Made by a program: the position numbers and the translations under genes | The notes under the pieces: generated by a model | Told to the model about the DNA's origin: nothing | The model's database searches: none | What the model saw: the letters and a program-made list of their open reading frames with translations, nothing else | Shown: piece by piece, positions 1 to 12,634 of the stretch | Position numbering within the stretch: the first letter of the stretch is position 1 | How the letters are laid out: every line of letters starts with the position of its first letter | Source: Carallia brachiata | Taxonomy: Eukaryota > Streptophyta > Magnoliopsida > Malpighiales > Rhizophoraceae | Length of the DNA: 64,000 nucleotides | Direction of reading: 5' to 3' | Assembly: GCA_021464245.1 (NCBI GenBank) | Contig: JADCRB010000119.1 | Span: 62,001-126,000 of the forward strand

Positions 1-420
1 TTTGGTTTTTTGGGTCCAATCTTAGACCATCTTAGTCTGCCAAGCGGCAGTATGTTGTAAACATTAAACTGCATTTGGCAAGATTCGATTTTTTGACCAC
101 CGCTTGCAGGTCAACAGTCTTTTTTTTTTTTATTCTTACCACTGCATTGAGTTCCACTTTAAATTTGTACATATATTTTATATATTCTTCATTTATTTTT
201 TCTATTGTAATCATTTATATTTTCTTTTTCTTTTTATGTTTTTGTTAAATAGCATAACATGGGGCAAAAAAACAAAACAAAAGCCATTTGTAGCAGCCTA
301 AAAAAATATAAAATTAGGAAAAAAAAAAAGCTAACTTATAAGTGTAAATTTGTAGAGATAAGAACACATTTTTATTGATGTTGTTAGAATAAAATTTAAT
401 TAAAGATATCTATCACCGTG

Positions 421-451
<31 letters not shown>

Positions 452-604
452 TTTATCAGTGACAGGTGTTTTTTAATTAAGTGACATGTGTCTTTAATTA
501 AATTACACATATATAATATAGATATAGAAAACATAATAAAAAGTGTAATTTAGTAATTAAAAATATTTATTTTTATATAAACAAAGATATTATTAGTAAC
601 TTAA
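1..604. other. AT-rich intergenic DNA with (TA)n microsatellite
   Basis: No gene is visible. The stretch is strongly AT-rich, with a T run near 119-131, a long A run near 319-329 and a (TA)n microsatellite at about 419-447. It lies downstream of the leftward acyltransferase gene, so part of it may be that gene's 3' flank. No convincing terminal repeats or coding segment were seen. Confidence 0.6.
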
Positions 605-2724
605 TTAATTACATAAGAAAGAATGGAAGAGGGATTGAAAGAGGGACATATGGTGGGAAGGGAGAGCAACCAAAACGTTGACAGCGTTGGGGTCGTGGAT
701 ATCAGGGAAGAGGAGGATAATATCCTTGCGGCGATAGTGATAGACGACGGGGCAGCAGTAACGAGGCCTTCCCCAGGGGTAATCCACCTGTTCGAACCCG
801 AGCTTCCACCAAGACGATACCAGCAACTCCCCATGTGGAAACCCTTTGTGCAACTGCCCCCAGTCCACCACCGACCTCGCATACTCGTCCGTCATTCTCT
901 TGGCTCCCTCTCCTATCATCTCCACCAGTCTTGAGAACGGCCCTTCTCTTATCTCCCTCCTCTTCGCACTTGCATATGCCGTCAGCACCGCGTTTCCAGC
1001 GTACGATGCTGGTAGTGGAGGTTTCATTCTCCCCTTATGTTCACCGCATACAATATTCTCGACACCCTTTCCTCCTCCTCCTCCTCCTCAACATTAATAT
1101 TCTTACAATAATTAACATTATCAACATCATCATCAACAAGATCATGATCATGACAATCTGTAGTAGTAGTAGTAGTAGTAGTACCCCTGCTCCTCCTGGC
1201 ACCGTCGGGGCCGTTGCTCTCGATGACGACTTTACTAGTAGTGGGACTGTTGTTGCTGCTGTGAGAGTGATGAGACAAGGCCTTGCACCTCCAAATGAGA
1301 GCGGTGACTACGTTGAAGCTGGAAATGCGCAGTGAATTTTCGCCATTGGTCGACTTGGCCTTCTCTTTCAGAGCCGAAATTTCGCCGGAGCTTAGTCGGA
1401 AGATCTTAAAATCCAGGGCTTCTTGGGTGGCATCAAACACCCGCTGGGCCGACGTCTCCTCCTCCTGCGTAGTCTTTTGATGATGATCATCAGTAGCATT
1501 AATGATTTTGTTAATGTCTAGTGTGAGGAGCTCAGGGTGGGGAAAGGTGACGCGCGGAGGGGATCGAGCGGCTAGGAGCTGACGGTCGTTGCATGGGATG
1601 ACGGCCAGGGGCTTATCGGCAGCTACTGAGGCCAAGTTGTCCAAGAAACTCTTGAAGCTTAATCCGTCGAACGTCGTGTGGTTGGTTGATGTGCCCATCG
1701 CGAACCCTCCGCACTTGAATGATGTCACCTACGCCCACCGGCCCACCACAGCCCACAGCCCCCACGCACAAACCCACATCAAATCACTTTATAAATAATC
1801 AAAATAAATAAAAATAATCACAAAATAGTTATAAATAGTAAATTTTTTTAGTTAAAAAATTTAAATAAAAATATTAAATACATTTAACATAATATTAAAT
1901 ATATTTAAAATTTAAGTTTTTTAAAAAATAATTTTTTTACAATTTAAATATGCTCAGTTCAAATTATTTCATTGCAGCTTCTTCTTATTCTTCTATATGG
2001 TTCAATTTTGCTCTACACAATATAATTATTCGTACGCACCCGTCAATTATGTGTGTGTCAACCCCTAATGGTAGAAGTTTTGTCATGTATTCATATTTCG
2101 AAATTTTTTTTAAGGGAAGAGGGGGGGGGGGGATAATTAATGATATATGTGCACGTTCTTACTCAATATATATATATAAAATAAGCAGCAAATTTAGCTA
2201 GTCACCTGGAGAATACAGAGTGGTCGATCGTCGTTTGGGAGGTTGTCCATAGTCTTGGTGACCAGATGCTCAAATGCTGGATTCGGATAAACCAAGTCCC
2301 CAATCTCATCCAGTTCACATTCAGCGGAGGCGATCACGAAGCCGGCTCCGGCCCTGTTACAAGCAAACTCTAAACGACCGGTATCAGGGTTAACCTTCAA
2401 TCGGCCAGCCAAGAAATCATAGGGTACCAGCAGCTTCTCCAGTGCAATTTTGAGTTTCTCAACTACAATTTGCGGAGGAAAATCTGGATGGGATGAAAAG
2501 AAATGGACGGTTTGGACATCAAAATTGAGAACTTGGTCAATGTTGGAGAGAAACATGGATTTGGATGTATTGTCAACATCACCGGACTCTAATTGGGGTG
2601 GGAAAACCAGACAAGTGCTTTGGATAGTGACCTTAAGGTCTGGGAGTACTGGGAGAGCTGGAGGAGGGGTTTCTAATTCCACTCCTTCTCCTCCTGCTCC
2701 TGCTCCTGGGTGGAGGTTTCTCAT
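605..2724 (-). CDS. BAHD (HXXXD-type) acyltransferase, two exons, frameshifted
   Basis: BAHD enzymes transfer an acyl group from a CoA thioester to an alcohol or amine, usually in the cytosol, in phenolic, cutin/suberin or specialised metabolism. Exon 1 is 2206-2724 (173 codons) and exon 2 is 605-1728. The intron has GT-AG ends and splits Gln|Val in phase 0, a position I recall as typical of BAHD genes. The catalytic motif HTTFDG places His190 and Asp194, and the structural DFGWG motif appears as DYPWG. The frame breaks at 1024-1027: the upstream frame reads NIRGE then TGA, while the family sequence resumes as MKPPLPASYAGN one frame over. One extra G in a GGGG run would join them. An acidic, Thr-rich insert encoded by trinucleotide repeats precedes the break and makes the product (about 545 residues) longer than the usual 430-480. 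The acyl donor and acceptor cannot be assigned. It is either a recent pseudogene or a consensus error. Confidence 0.85.
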
Positions 2725-2888
2725 GATTATGTGTCTCCGGCCTGGAGGAGGCTGCTGGATGGAACTATCTAGCTGATTTGATTATTTTATTTTAGTGAGC
2801 TAGCTAGCTCCTTCAATATTTCTCTGACGTTGCAGTACTTGCATACATAATTGCATTGCATCCACTGGCCACAACAACGAGCTACTTA

Positions 2889-2898
2889 CTATATATAT
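2889..2898 (-). promoter_or_regulatory. Candidate TATA box for the BAHD gene
   Basis: On the minus strand this reads TATATATAG, about 165 bp upstream of the proposed ATG at 2724. Spacing and sequence suit a plant TATA box. The call rests on position and sequence only. Confidence 0.35.
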
Positions 2899-2899
2899 G

Positions 2900-4487
2900 C
2901 TTGTGGCTTGCAATACACGTATGTCGCGCCTTCATGTCGATAAAGCTGGCAATGGCAATCTACTAATTTGCTGGAAAATGTTGAGAGTACCGAGAAAAGT
3001 CTTGGTACCTGATGATTATAATTTTTTTTTATTTTTTAATATTTTTTTGAATTTCTTTTATGATTTAATGTATAACATTTAGGATTTAGAATTTAGGATT
3101 TGAGATAACATCAGTAAATATTTAGCTTTAATCTTTTGTAAAAGAATAAAAATATATTTTTTATGCCGGGTACAAGACTCGGTTATCGGTATCGAGCCCT
3201 TGTTTGTTTTGTATGTGTATTAGAATTTAGAACTACACTTATCTAAGATTTCACTTACCTATAATAATAGCCAACGTGCGTCTCTCTATACACACACACA
3301 TAAGATTTGTTGACTTGTGCAGTGCGTGTGAAGTTAATATTATGCCCACTTTTAAGTATGACCAAAAAAAAAAAAAAAAAAAAAACGTATATTATTGGTT
3401 AGACCGCAAAATATATATTTTTGCATTAAATGTAACTTACTTATCATCTTTTCCTCCACTATAAGTAGGGTATATTTGAAATAAAAAAAATAATTTTTCA
3501 TAATATAAAATTATAAGTAAGATGTACTAAAAAAAGTAAGTAGAAATAATAAACACTTAATTAGACCGTGAACTGGACATAATTGAGTCAATTTAATATA
3601 AAACCACCTAAATGTAATCACTGGCCATCCTAAAACCACCTAAATTGTTATCTGAATAATAATTTGTTTAAAATATTTGACAAAGTGGCTCAAAAAGAAA
3701 TAAAAAAAAAATCAAAAACAACCTTAAAATCTGGAAATTAAAAAACCAAATGTCTAGAGAATTAGATGTCATTCAAGTCCAGGGACCATTAATTTTGCTA
3801 TAGAGAGAGAATATTAAATTTAATTGATCTAATTTTGTCGAGTTAGGGGCCAAATTGGACCTAACTTAAGTAAAGAAGCGAAATTAATCATTTTAGCCGA
3901 TTACAAAGACAAAAGGCTGATGCCTTTTTTTTCCCTGTCATGTGTCTATTAAAAGGGAAGCGGTTTTGGCCATCACGTCGTCCCTTAACAAGTTGAAGGT
4001 CATTAAAACAATTTTGGTTAGGACTTCATTATACCACTTAATTTTAAATAATATACAATAATATACAGTTTATCTAATAACATTTATTTTTTTAATTTAA
4101 ATTATTAATTTTATATATATTACTTAATTTTACTTTAATTTTAATTAAATAATCTCACAAAATATTTCTCATCCGTATTAATATCTCTTCCGAACTTTTA
4201 CCGTAAGTAAATGGCATTGTGCATGGCCTTAACGAAGTATTAATTGGATACACATTTGAAAGGGATAAGCATCCGTTGGGTCTGAAAATTCCGTTGGTGG
4301 GCCACGTGACGTGAAAGCAACCTAACGTAAGTTATCGTTGCTAATAGTCCGATAACAACAAAAATAAAGGGGCGAACGGGTCAGCATCACACACATATGG
4401 CAGAATCAGTCATGGGCCGAAAGGCGGTGGCTTATCCTGTAAGATCGCCGTGCCGGGGCCCTGGCCAGGCTTCCTGCGACACGAGTA
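2900..4487. other. Intergenic DNA with transposon-like remnants
   Basis: No gene recognised. There is a long poly(A) at about 3362-3384. The stretch 3560-3910 has the look of degenerate DNA-transposon sequence, with repeated phrases about 'ccacctaaat' and 'ggccaaattggacc', but I could not pair its ends. A short GC-rich patch at 4420-4480 has no coding support. Confidence 0.4.
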
Positions 4488-6370
4488 ATAATGAGCCTGC
4501 TGTTGTTGGTAGTCCAGCTGGAGATAATTAGTAAAGTAGTTGGGTTAGGTGTAGGAGAATAAATTGTGCGCAAGTTTGGACAGCCAGTTCTGTCCTTAAG
4601 CACTAGTACATTTCTGTGTTTTCGCGAATAAGATTTTTTTTTTTTTTTGCTTCACAAAACTAGTTTAAAAGTAGGGTTGGACGGTTGATTTCATAAAAAA
4701 TTTTTTTGGATAATTTTATTTAAATAATTTTAAAATAATAATAAAGTGATATCAGCTATTGGATAATTTAATTTATAAAAAAGTTAGATAAATTATTAAT
4801 ATTATTAAATGAAACTGTATTACTACCTATTTGAAACTATTTAGTATTACTTAAAAAAAATAAATTGTAAAATATTATTAGATGAGATTGTACTTCCACT
4901 TATTATTATAAATATAATTATATAGTATTTTTCTTTCAGAATAATGAGCTTGCTATTGTCGGCACTGATTTACTTGGAGACATGGAATATAAGTCGTTGG
5001 GTAGGTTATATGATGTAAATATTTTGGATAATTAGTCTGTTTTAAGTTGTTAAATATTATTAAATGAGATTATGTTAATACTTATTTGAAGCTATTTGGT
5101 ATTATTCAAAAAAATTGTAAAATATCGTTAGATGAGATTATACTTCTATTTGTTATTACTTAAGTGTAATTATGTAGTCTATTTCTTTTGAATAATGAGC
5201 TTGCTATTGTTGGCACTGATTTAGTTGAAGACATTTAAAATTAGTTGTTGGGTCGGTTATATGGTGCAAATATTTTTAACAACTAGTTCTATATTTAATT
5301 ATCGAATATCGTTAAATGAGATCGTGTTGTTACTTATTTGAAATTATTTAATATTACTAAAAAAAATTATAAAATATCGTTAGATGAGATTATACTTCTA
5401 CTTATTGTTACTTAATGTAATCATATAGTCTATTTCTTTCTAATGAGCTTGCTATTGTTGGCACTGATTTACTTGGAGACATTTAAAACAAGTAGTTGGG
5501 TAGGTTTAGAATAATATATGGGGCAAATATTCTGGACAACTAGTTTTGTCACTAAGTTGTTGGGTATCGTTAATGAGAATGTTGTTACATTTTTAAAATT
5601 ATTTAGTGTTACTAAAAAAAATAAATTGTATAATATCGTTAAATGAGATTGTGCTTCTACTTATAACTATTTAAATATAATCATGTAGTCTTTTTCTTTG
5701 TAATAATGAAGTTGCTATTGTTGGCAGTAATTTAGTTGGAGACATTTAAAACAAGTAGTTGGGTAGGTTTAGAAGAATATATGATGAAAATATTTTAGAC
5801 AATTAGTTTTATCTTTAAGTTATTAGATGTTGTTAGATAAAAATATGTTATTATTTATTTAAAATTATTTAGTCTCACTCAAAAAAAATATAAAATATCA
5901 TTAGATAAGATTATGTTTCTATTTATTGTTACTTAAATATAATCATTTTTTTTTTTGAATAATGAGCTTGCTATTGTCGGCATTGATTTAATTGGAGACA
6001 TTTAAAACAAGTAGTTGGGTGGTTGGGTTGGTTTAGAAGAATATATGATGCAAATATATTGGATAATTAGTTCTACTTTTAAATTATTGGACATCATTAA
6101 ATGAAAATATTTTGTTACCTATTTGAAATTATTTAGTGTTACTTAATAAAAAAAACATACACTATAAGATATCGTTGGATGAGATTGTATTTCTATTTAT
6201 TATTACTTAAGTGTAATCATATAGTATTATTTTTCGAATAATGACCTTGTTATTGTTGGCACTGATTTAGTTGGAGACATTTAAAATAAGTAGGTGGGTA
6301 GGTTTAGAATAATATATGATGCAAATATATTGCACAACGAGTTCTGTCTTTAAGCATTACGTACATTTCT
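4488..6370. repeat. Degenerate ~255-bp tandem repeat array
   Basis: A unit starting near 'ataatgagcttgctattg' recurs at 4941, 5192, 5440, 5703, 5959 and 6238, spaced 248-279 bp, with a more diverged copy at 4488. Each unit contains a block like 'ggcactgatttagttggag' followed by 'agtagttgggtaggtt', and two half-unit blocks like 'atcgttagatgagatt'. The 4488 copy and the last copy share an end near 'acatttctgtgtt' or 'acatttcttgtgtt', which marks one boundary of the ancestral unit. No open reading frame runs through it. Confidence 0.8.
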
Positions 6371-7629
6371 TGTGTTATTTTCTTTCTTTTGGCACAACTA
6401 GAGATTTCCATTGAAAAGTGTCATTGGTCAATAACTTTAGCTGTAAGTGGCAAACAGTCTGGCTGAGCGAGGTTATTTTAGCTTAGAGTTACTTCGGGTC
6501 ATCGATTAAGCAAGTTTAGGTCACTTAGGTCATTTAATTTGGTTAAGAAGTCGAATAATTTCAAGTTTGGACAACTTGAGTTCTGCCATATACCGAGGTT
6601 ATTCTCTACTTAGTTTTTTTTTTTTTTTCAATTAAAAATATCGTTGTTGAGAAAGTTGGCTTTGGCTGGGATGTTTGTGTATAGGTGGGAGAAAAAGGAC
6701 AAACCACGGCAACAAATTCTATGTTTCATCTTTTTTTGTTTTGTTGGAAGAGGATTAGAAAAGAAAACAACTAGAAAAAAAAATATAACTATTGCATCCC
6801 ATTTTCTTGTAATTTTTTTTGTCATAATTTTTTTATCAATTTAAATGACATATTTTTCCCACAACTTTTTCTCTGACAAATTATTATTTATTTTTCTTTC
6901 TATCATTTTTTCTTACCACTTTTTAATCAATCTAAATAATTTTTTTCTCATAAATTACTATTTATTATTCTTTCTCATCATTTTTTTCTCACAACTTCCT
7001 TATTAATCCAAATCATTTTATTTTCTCACAACTTTCTTTCTTTAACTTTCTGACAATCCAAACACACCTAAATGAGACAGTTGAATGTTTCACCCGTTGA
7101 ATCTTTTGCCTATAAACCGTAGTTGTTAGGTTAAAAAAAAAAAAAAAAGAAGAAGCCATAGTTGCATTTCATCTGGCATGCTTATCCTCAATTAATTTGT
7201 TACATGGATGCGGCTGGCCCTGTGGTCTCGGTCCAATTCTTCGAAGTTGCCATGTACGTACGGGGTCGAGAGGTATAAGCCTACCAGTTGAAGTGGTTAG
7301 AATGAACTCTACCCTAACCAAATGTGCATGGATCGGTTTTGTCATTGGGACGGGGGCTTATAGACGGGAGTAACAGGGGCTTTTTTTTTTTCCATCTTAA
7401 TATGTTACACTAACTTTAAACTTATTATACATAAATCTTAAGTCTTTATACATACGATACGATACGTATTACACATCAATTAAATTTATTACACATAAAT
7501 TTAAAAATTTTTTATTCTCATATTTATTATACACTAACATTAACTTTGAACACGTAAACTAAGTTTTCAAAAACAAAAATGAAAAAAATGGGTAAAACTT
7601 ATTATAGTTTCCGCATCACTCTTGTCTCT

Positions 7630-7671
<42 letters not shown>

Positions 7672-8711
7672 CTTCGGTCTCCTGGCTCCCTCCCACCCGT
7701 TCCACAACCATTTCCGTATATGGATTGGACGCATATATACATGTGCTTGTCTTCTTTTCCCCTAGTTCCCAGGCATCATCAATTTTTGTGACCTTTTACG
7801 AATCTTCCTCTTTATTCTTTTTCTTTCTTTTTTTTTTTTTTGTCTCCTCGTTGTATATTGTCATACCTCTTCCGTAACATCGTCAATTTTGCTAACTTTA
7901 TTGCTGTTTCGCCGAATGTTTATTTATTTATGTCTACACATATATTTTCCTATTTTTTCTTTTTTGGTTTGAAAAAGATAAGAACAATTGAGGCATGCAC
8001 ATGTTTCATCAGAATGGAAAAGAAAAATGTTGCATGTATGCATGAGAATGATTCTATATATTTCCTACTCAGAAGTCAAACGCCCCTCGCAATAGTAAAT
8101 TAATTGGATCATTCGATGTCATGTAGGTTGGTGGACGTATTATAGTTGGCACCATATGTATATATGTCGTGTGAATCTATCTAAAACCTCTTTTGCTAGC
8201 ATTGGTTCAAAATTAATTTAAAAAAAAAAAAAACAAACCGAACAAACCAACCCCTAGATTGGGCAGTGATAAAATTAAGCCTTACATCTTGTTCTGCCTA
8301 ATTAATTTATCAATTAAGATGTGATAGGTAGGTAAAATCATCTAAGTGTGGTCGGCTGGTGGCTCGCACATAGCTCGTCGCCACGGCGGGTCATGACCTC
8401 CCTCCCCCCGGAAAGGGTCCAAATAAATCGACACCTTTTTCTCCTTAATTGGCCCAAAACTCGAATAAGTAGTCCGGCAACGGAACAATATAGTATGTTC
8501 TACCTACCCAGGAAATGATCCTAGAGTAAAAGCTCTCCCGGATCACCCATGGCCAAAAGACATTTTCAATCCATATAGATTGGAGAGAAATACACGGAGG
8601 ATGTGATGCGGATCTATTGGCATCATGAGTACAAGTTAAGAGTTAGGACTTAATAAAAAAAGGCTGGCAAATGAAGAAGACCCATTGAATATATCACCTT
8701 CGTTGCGCCAT

Positions 8712-8770
8712 AAGAATTGCTTTGTCCTTCTCCTCAAAAAAAAAAAAAAAAGAATTGCTTTGTCCTTCTC
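8712..8770. mobile_element. Tiny poly(A) insertion between 21-bp direct repeats
   Basis: A perfect 21-bp repeat occupies 8712-8732 and 8750-8770. Between the copies are only 'ctc' and about 14 A residues. A long target-site duplication around poly(A) is the usual mark of LINE-type target-primed reverse transcription, so this reads as an extremely 5'-truncated retroinsertion. Replication slippage is the alternative. Confidence 0.55.
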
Positions 8771-9518
8771 TTAACCCATATTGCTCTTGACAACATTTGC
8801 GCCTGTTTCAAAATAAGTGAAATTGCATGATCTACGTTGGAATTAATATGGCTGGTTTTCAAAACTGGATGGTTTTCGAAAATGGACAGACCAGTGGAGA
8901 TGGACCTAATATTATTCCCCCACCCTCGCAAATTATATATATTTTGTCAATAATATTATGATCAGTGCGCAGTTCACATAAGCAAAATAAAATTTATTAA
9001 GAGATAATTAGTAAGATAATAAAGTTGTGGTCTCGTGGCCCTCACCATTGACCACCCAAGCGCCCCGCTACAAGGACACAGGAGAGACGGGTGCAGAAAT
9101 GGGACGTGGGTTTCCTCCCAGCCTCTTCCCGTTTCTTCATTTTTTTCCTATTGGAAAATATAGACATGTCTTGAACTTACATTTATTTTAATGCTTGATT
9201 CACTCCAAACAGCATTGTTGATCTACGTTGCATTGATCCAGGAGTCTACACTATCAAGGTTTTTGGCCTCCAGTGAATCTAAAAAATTATGGTCGTAGAA
9301 AAAAGGGGCAGGTGCTGTGGAGAAGAACACCAAAACAAAGAATCAAATCCCAGACCTGAAACTTAAAATTCCAATAATTCTACTATATATTGGACTTTAT
9401 GATTAGTTGCCGATGAGTTGTTTAAGCTAATGCAAGGTGATAAAACATGGACAGCTAACCTCCAACAGTGTCATCTTTTCGACAAAAGCAAATACAAATT
9501 GAGGCCCAAGTCCAATAA

Positions 9519-9586
9519 CTCCCCCTTCTCTCCCCCCCCCCCCCCCCCCCCAAAGCCCGTGCGGGCGGGCCTCCCCCTTCTCTCCC
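9519..9586. repeat. Poly-C tract plus GC-rich core between 16-bp direct repeats
   Basis: The 16-bp sequence ctcccccttctctccc occurs exactly at 9519-9534 and 9571-9586. The intervening 36 bp is a long C run followed by 'aaagcccgtgcgggcgggc', very GC-rich in AT-rich surroundings. The layout resembles an insertion with target-site duplication, but no known family is assigned. Confidence 0.5.
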
Positions 9587-12500
9587 TATGCAAACCCAAA
9601 TTAGTGCGTAGTGAAAAATATCCATATACACATTTAAAAAAAAAAAAAACGAGCCCCAAATCGATGCGACGATAACAGTTGCACAGAATTCTTCTTTCGT
9701 AAATGGTCACGCACTGACAACTCATTAAAAAAGAAGATATTAAAGAAGGAAACGTTGTGTAGTTTCGTAGTGGCATTGATTATTAAGATCAAGGCGCCAA
9801 CCACAAGGACATAAATTTGTTGGCTTTTTTTTTTTTTTTTTTTTTTCGGGGGTTCGATAGAAATCGTTTGTGTTGGAAATCATTTACATACAAATTAAGG
9901 TTTGACTGAAAGAGAGAGAATGTGAAGAGAGTGGGGGAAGTTCTGTCTTTTAGGCCTGCAGGTGTTTTTGAGAAATGGAAGATAAAGCAAAGCCATCATG
10001 CAGCCATGTGAGTGAGCCTTGGAAGTGTAGGACTTGAGGATCAACGTTAGCTTTTTATCCCTTTTATTCTTCACATCCGCATCTTTTGCATTTGCACATA
10101 ATGAAGAAACTCAGTTTACGAAAAGGAGAACCGAAATTAATTAATATGCTTTGTCCTATACAAATTCTTTCTTTTAAATATATTTCCAAATCAGGGAAGC
10201 CAACTTTGGTTCCATCAATCCCAACCTTTCGCCTCTTATTTTGCAAATGTTACTGGAAGTGGAACTCAAATATATGAACCATCAGAATATATAGAAGAAT
10301 GTAATGCAATTTTATGGGCAACGGTTACTCCTTAATTAATTGTTAGTATTCCATTCGGGGTAAGGCTCTTTTCTGTACTTTTATGGGTTTGTCTTGGCTT
10401 CATGATGTCTAAATCCGTTTGGTTGACTTATGTGTATTGCTTCCTTTCGCTTTAAATCAAATATTGTGTTATCCGTCTCCCTTTGCATTTGCATGCGTAA
10501 AGAAAGTAGTAGGTAGTATGCAATGGGCCGGAATGAATTAAGATGAGAAATGTCCATCAGATAGCGCCATTTGTGGTGTTATGAAGGTATCAAATGGATG
10601 TTTTTTATTTTTACTCATATTTTTATACGAGTCTAATTTATTAATGGTCTTATTTCACATAAATTTATTTTATCAATTTTTTTACTTTAAATATATACCT
10701 CACATATTATTTAATATAAGATTACGAGTAAGTTATACTAAAATAAAAAAGTAAATTATTATTCCTCTCTACATATACACACACCTTGATGAGTAGAAAA
10801 TAAAAAGGGATGAGTTAAAAAAAAAAAAAAAAAAGGGAAATTGTCCACCTCTGCCGCAGGCCTGCCAATATGAGCAATTAAGCATGCACTAGGCAGTATG
10901 CAGGCTGAAGGTTGCCGTTTGAATTTTATTAGTTAGTGAAAAAACACTTTTCTTAAATAAAATTCTATAAATAAGAGTTCGAGCCTCTCTCTACTCATAT
11001 AATTACAATGTCAATAACTAAAATTTACTATAGATCATCACAGTTAAAATCATGTTTTTTTCCCATCATTAAAAAAGAAATCATAATTCATTAATTTTCC
11101 ACATTAAAGATTTTTCAAATTCTAAATAAATTAAAGAATGCTGTTTTTCTAATTGTGTGAAAAGTATAAAGTTTTAAGATCCGTGTCACTAAGGTTTTTT
11201 TTACGCTTAATTGTCCACGAACAAATAAATATCAAGTATGTCTTACAAATGTTGGTGGATAATAAAATTAATGTTTTCATACATTTTAAAACTATTTTTT
11301 TAAAGAAATATACATATTTAGAGAATCGGACATATAGCTCTAATAATTAGTGGTTGTCAATTGTAAGGCCTGATAATAATCTTTAGACCTTGTCCTTATA
11401 ATCTCTATTTTTTATTATTACTCTAGCAACTCAGTTAAATCAAGACATTTACATCTTTATTGTATTTTTAGGTGTCAAAATTTTAATTTTAAACAATAGT
11501 TTTTGATGGCATGGGGTCTCTCGTTTATTTCGAATTTTTTTCGGTCCTGGTAACGAAATCCAGCAGATGATTGATACATACATTAAATAATAAACAATGA
11601 CTTTCGCTGGCTGTCGTCCGTTTCATTTGATCGTTTTCTTCCTTTTTAGTTTTTACCAAACATCGAACGAATTCTGTATTTCTATATGGACGTAGTAGAA
11701 GAAGTCTGAGTGGTGTTTTCAACCTTAACAAAAGGTGGTAAAATTAGTGTCAACTGTGATCTTGTCTGCCTATGGAAATGAAAGTGAAACTTTTGAGAAC
11801 ATACGAACATGACGTATTTTAGTTTATTTTTTAATTTTAGGGTGAAATTATTCTGTCAGTTGGAACTTGGTTCAATTTGATTTGTACTTAGAACTCTTAG
11901 TATTATGAATAAAAAAATGGGTAAGAATGTAAATTGAATTAAAAAGAAGTAATCACATTCAAATTAGATTGGTTGTTGCTTTTTCTTAATTAATAATATC
12001 GTATATTATAATATATTTATATTGGTGATATAAAGAACATACAAGAATATTTTAGGGCGGTCGGGGGGTGAGTGCGCCTGCCTCCCTTTCATGTCAATTG
12101 TCTCTGTCCCTTTTTGCCTTTCGCATTCCCATTTTCACAGTGGTGGTGGTGGTGGTGGAGGAAATTTACATTAACATAACATAACATAAAATAATAATAA
12201 TAATAATGGGGATGGAGTGGACTATGGAATGCGACAAACTTCCTCAAAGTTCCATCCGTTTATCCCCAAACGCAAAAAGCTCTCTCTCTCTCTCTCTCTC
12301 TCCTCTCGCACTCTCGGTCTTCATTCCGTTACTAGTAATTAGTAATTTCTAATTTTCTACACACGCTCATCTATTCCACAACTAATTATCACAAACAAGA
12401 AAGAATAATAACATTTAATTTTAATTTCACTTAATGAATAAATATATTTATTGGCGTGGCAACTTCTGCTTTTTGCTTAATTTGTTAGGGTTTCATTTCA

Positions 12501-12634
12501 TATAGTCTTGTCATATTCATATAGCTTTTCTTTTTTTTTTTTTAATTTTTAATTTTTTTTTGTAATTATTACCCACACACATACGCATCTATAAATAAAT
12601 TATAATAATAATCTTAGTGGAGAAAAATTTTGGA

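Larger units (their letters stand above)
6371..12634. other. Long intergenic region without a recognisable gene
   Basis: Nothing protein-coding could be supported. Contents seen: a T/A-rich stretch at 6830-7078 whose end resembles the 'tccaaacac' terminus of MITE-like elements found elsewhere in the window; (CT)n near 7630-7668; A/T runs at 7134-7148, 8219-8233, 9825-9846 and 10818-10835; a 21-bp direct repeat around poly(A) at 8712-8770; a poly-C insertion at 9519-9586; and (CT)n at about 12283-12302. The last 300 bases are probably promoter and 5' leader of the Ariadne gene. Confidence 0.5.

Noticed and set aside
4406..4603. 65-codon minus-strand frame over a GC-rich patch
   Set aside because: No recognisable motif, and it overlaps the first degenerate copy of the tandem array.
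7840..8103. 87-codon plus-strand open frame
   Set aside because: Begins at a non-ATG codon, is hydrophobic only because of T-rich sequence, and has no domain.
12617..12634. Earlier in-frame start for the Ariadne ligase
   Set aside because: The upstream codon at 12617 is GTG; the ATG at 12635 begins the conserved acidic N-terminus.
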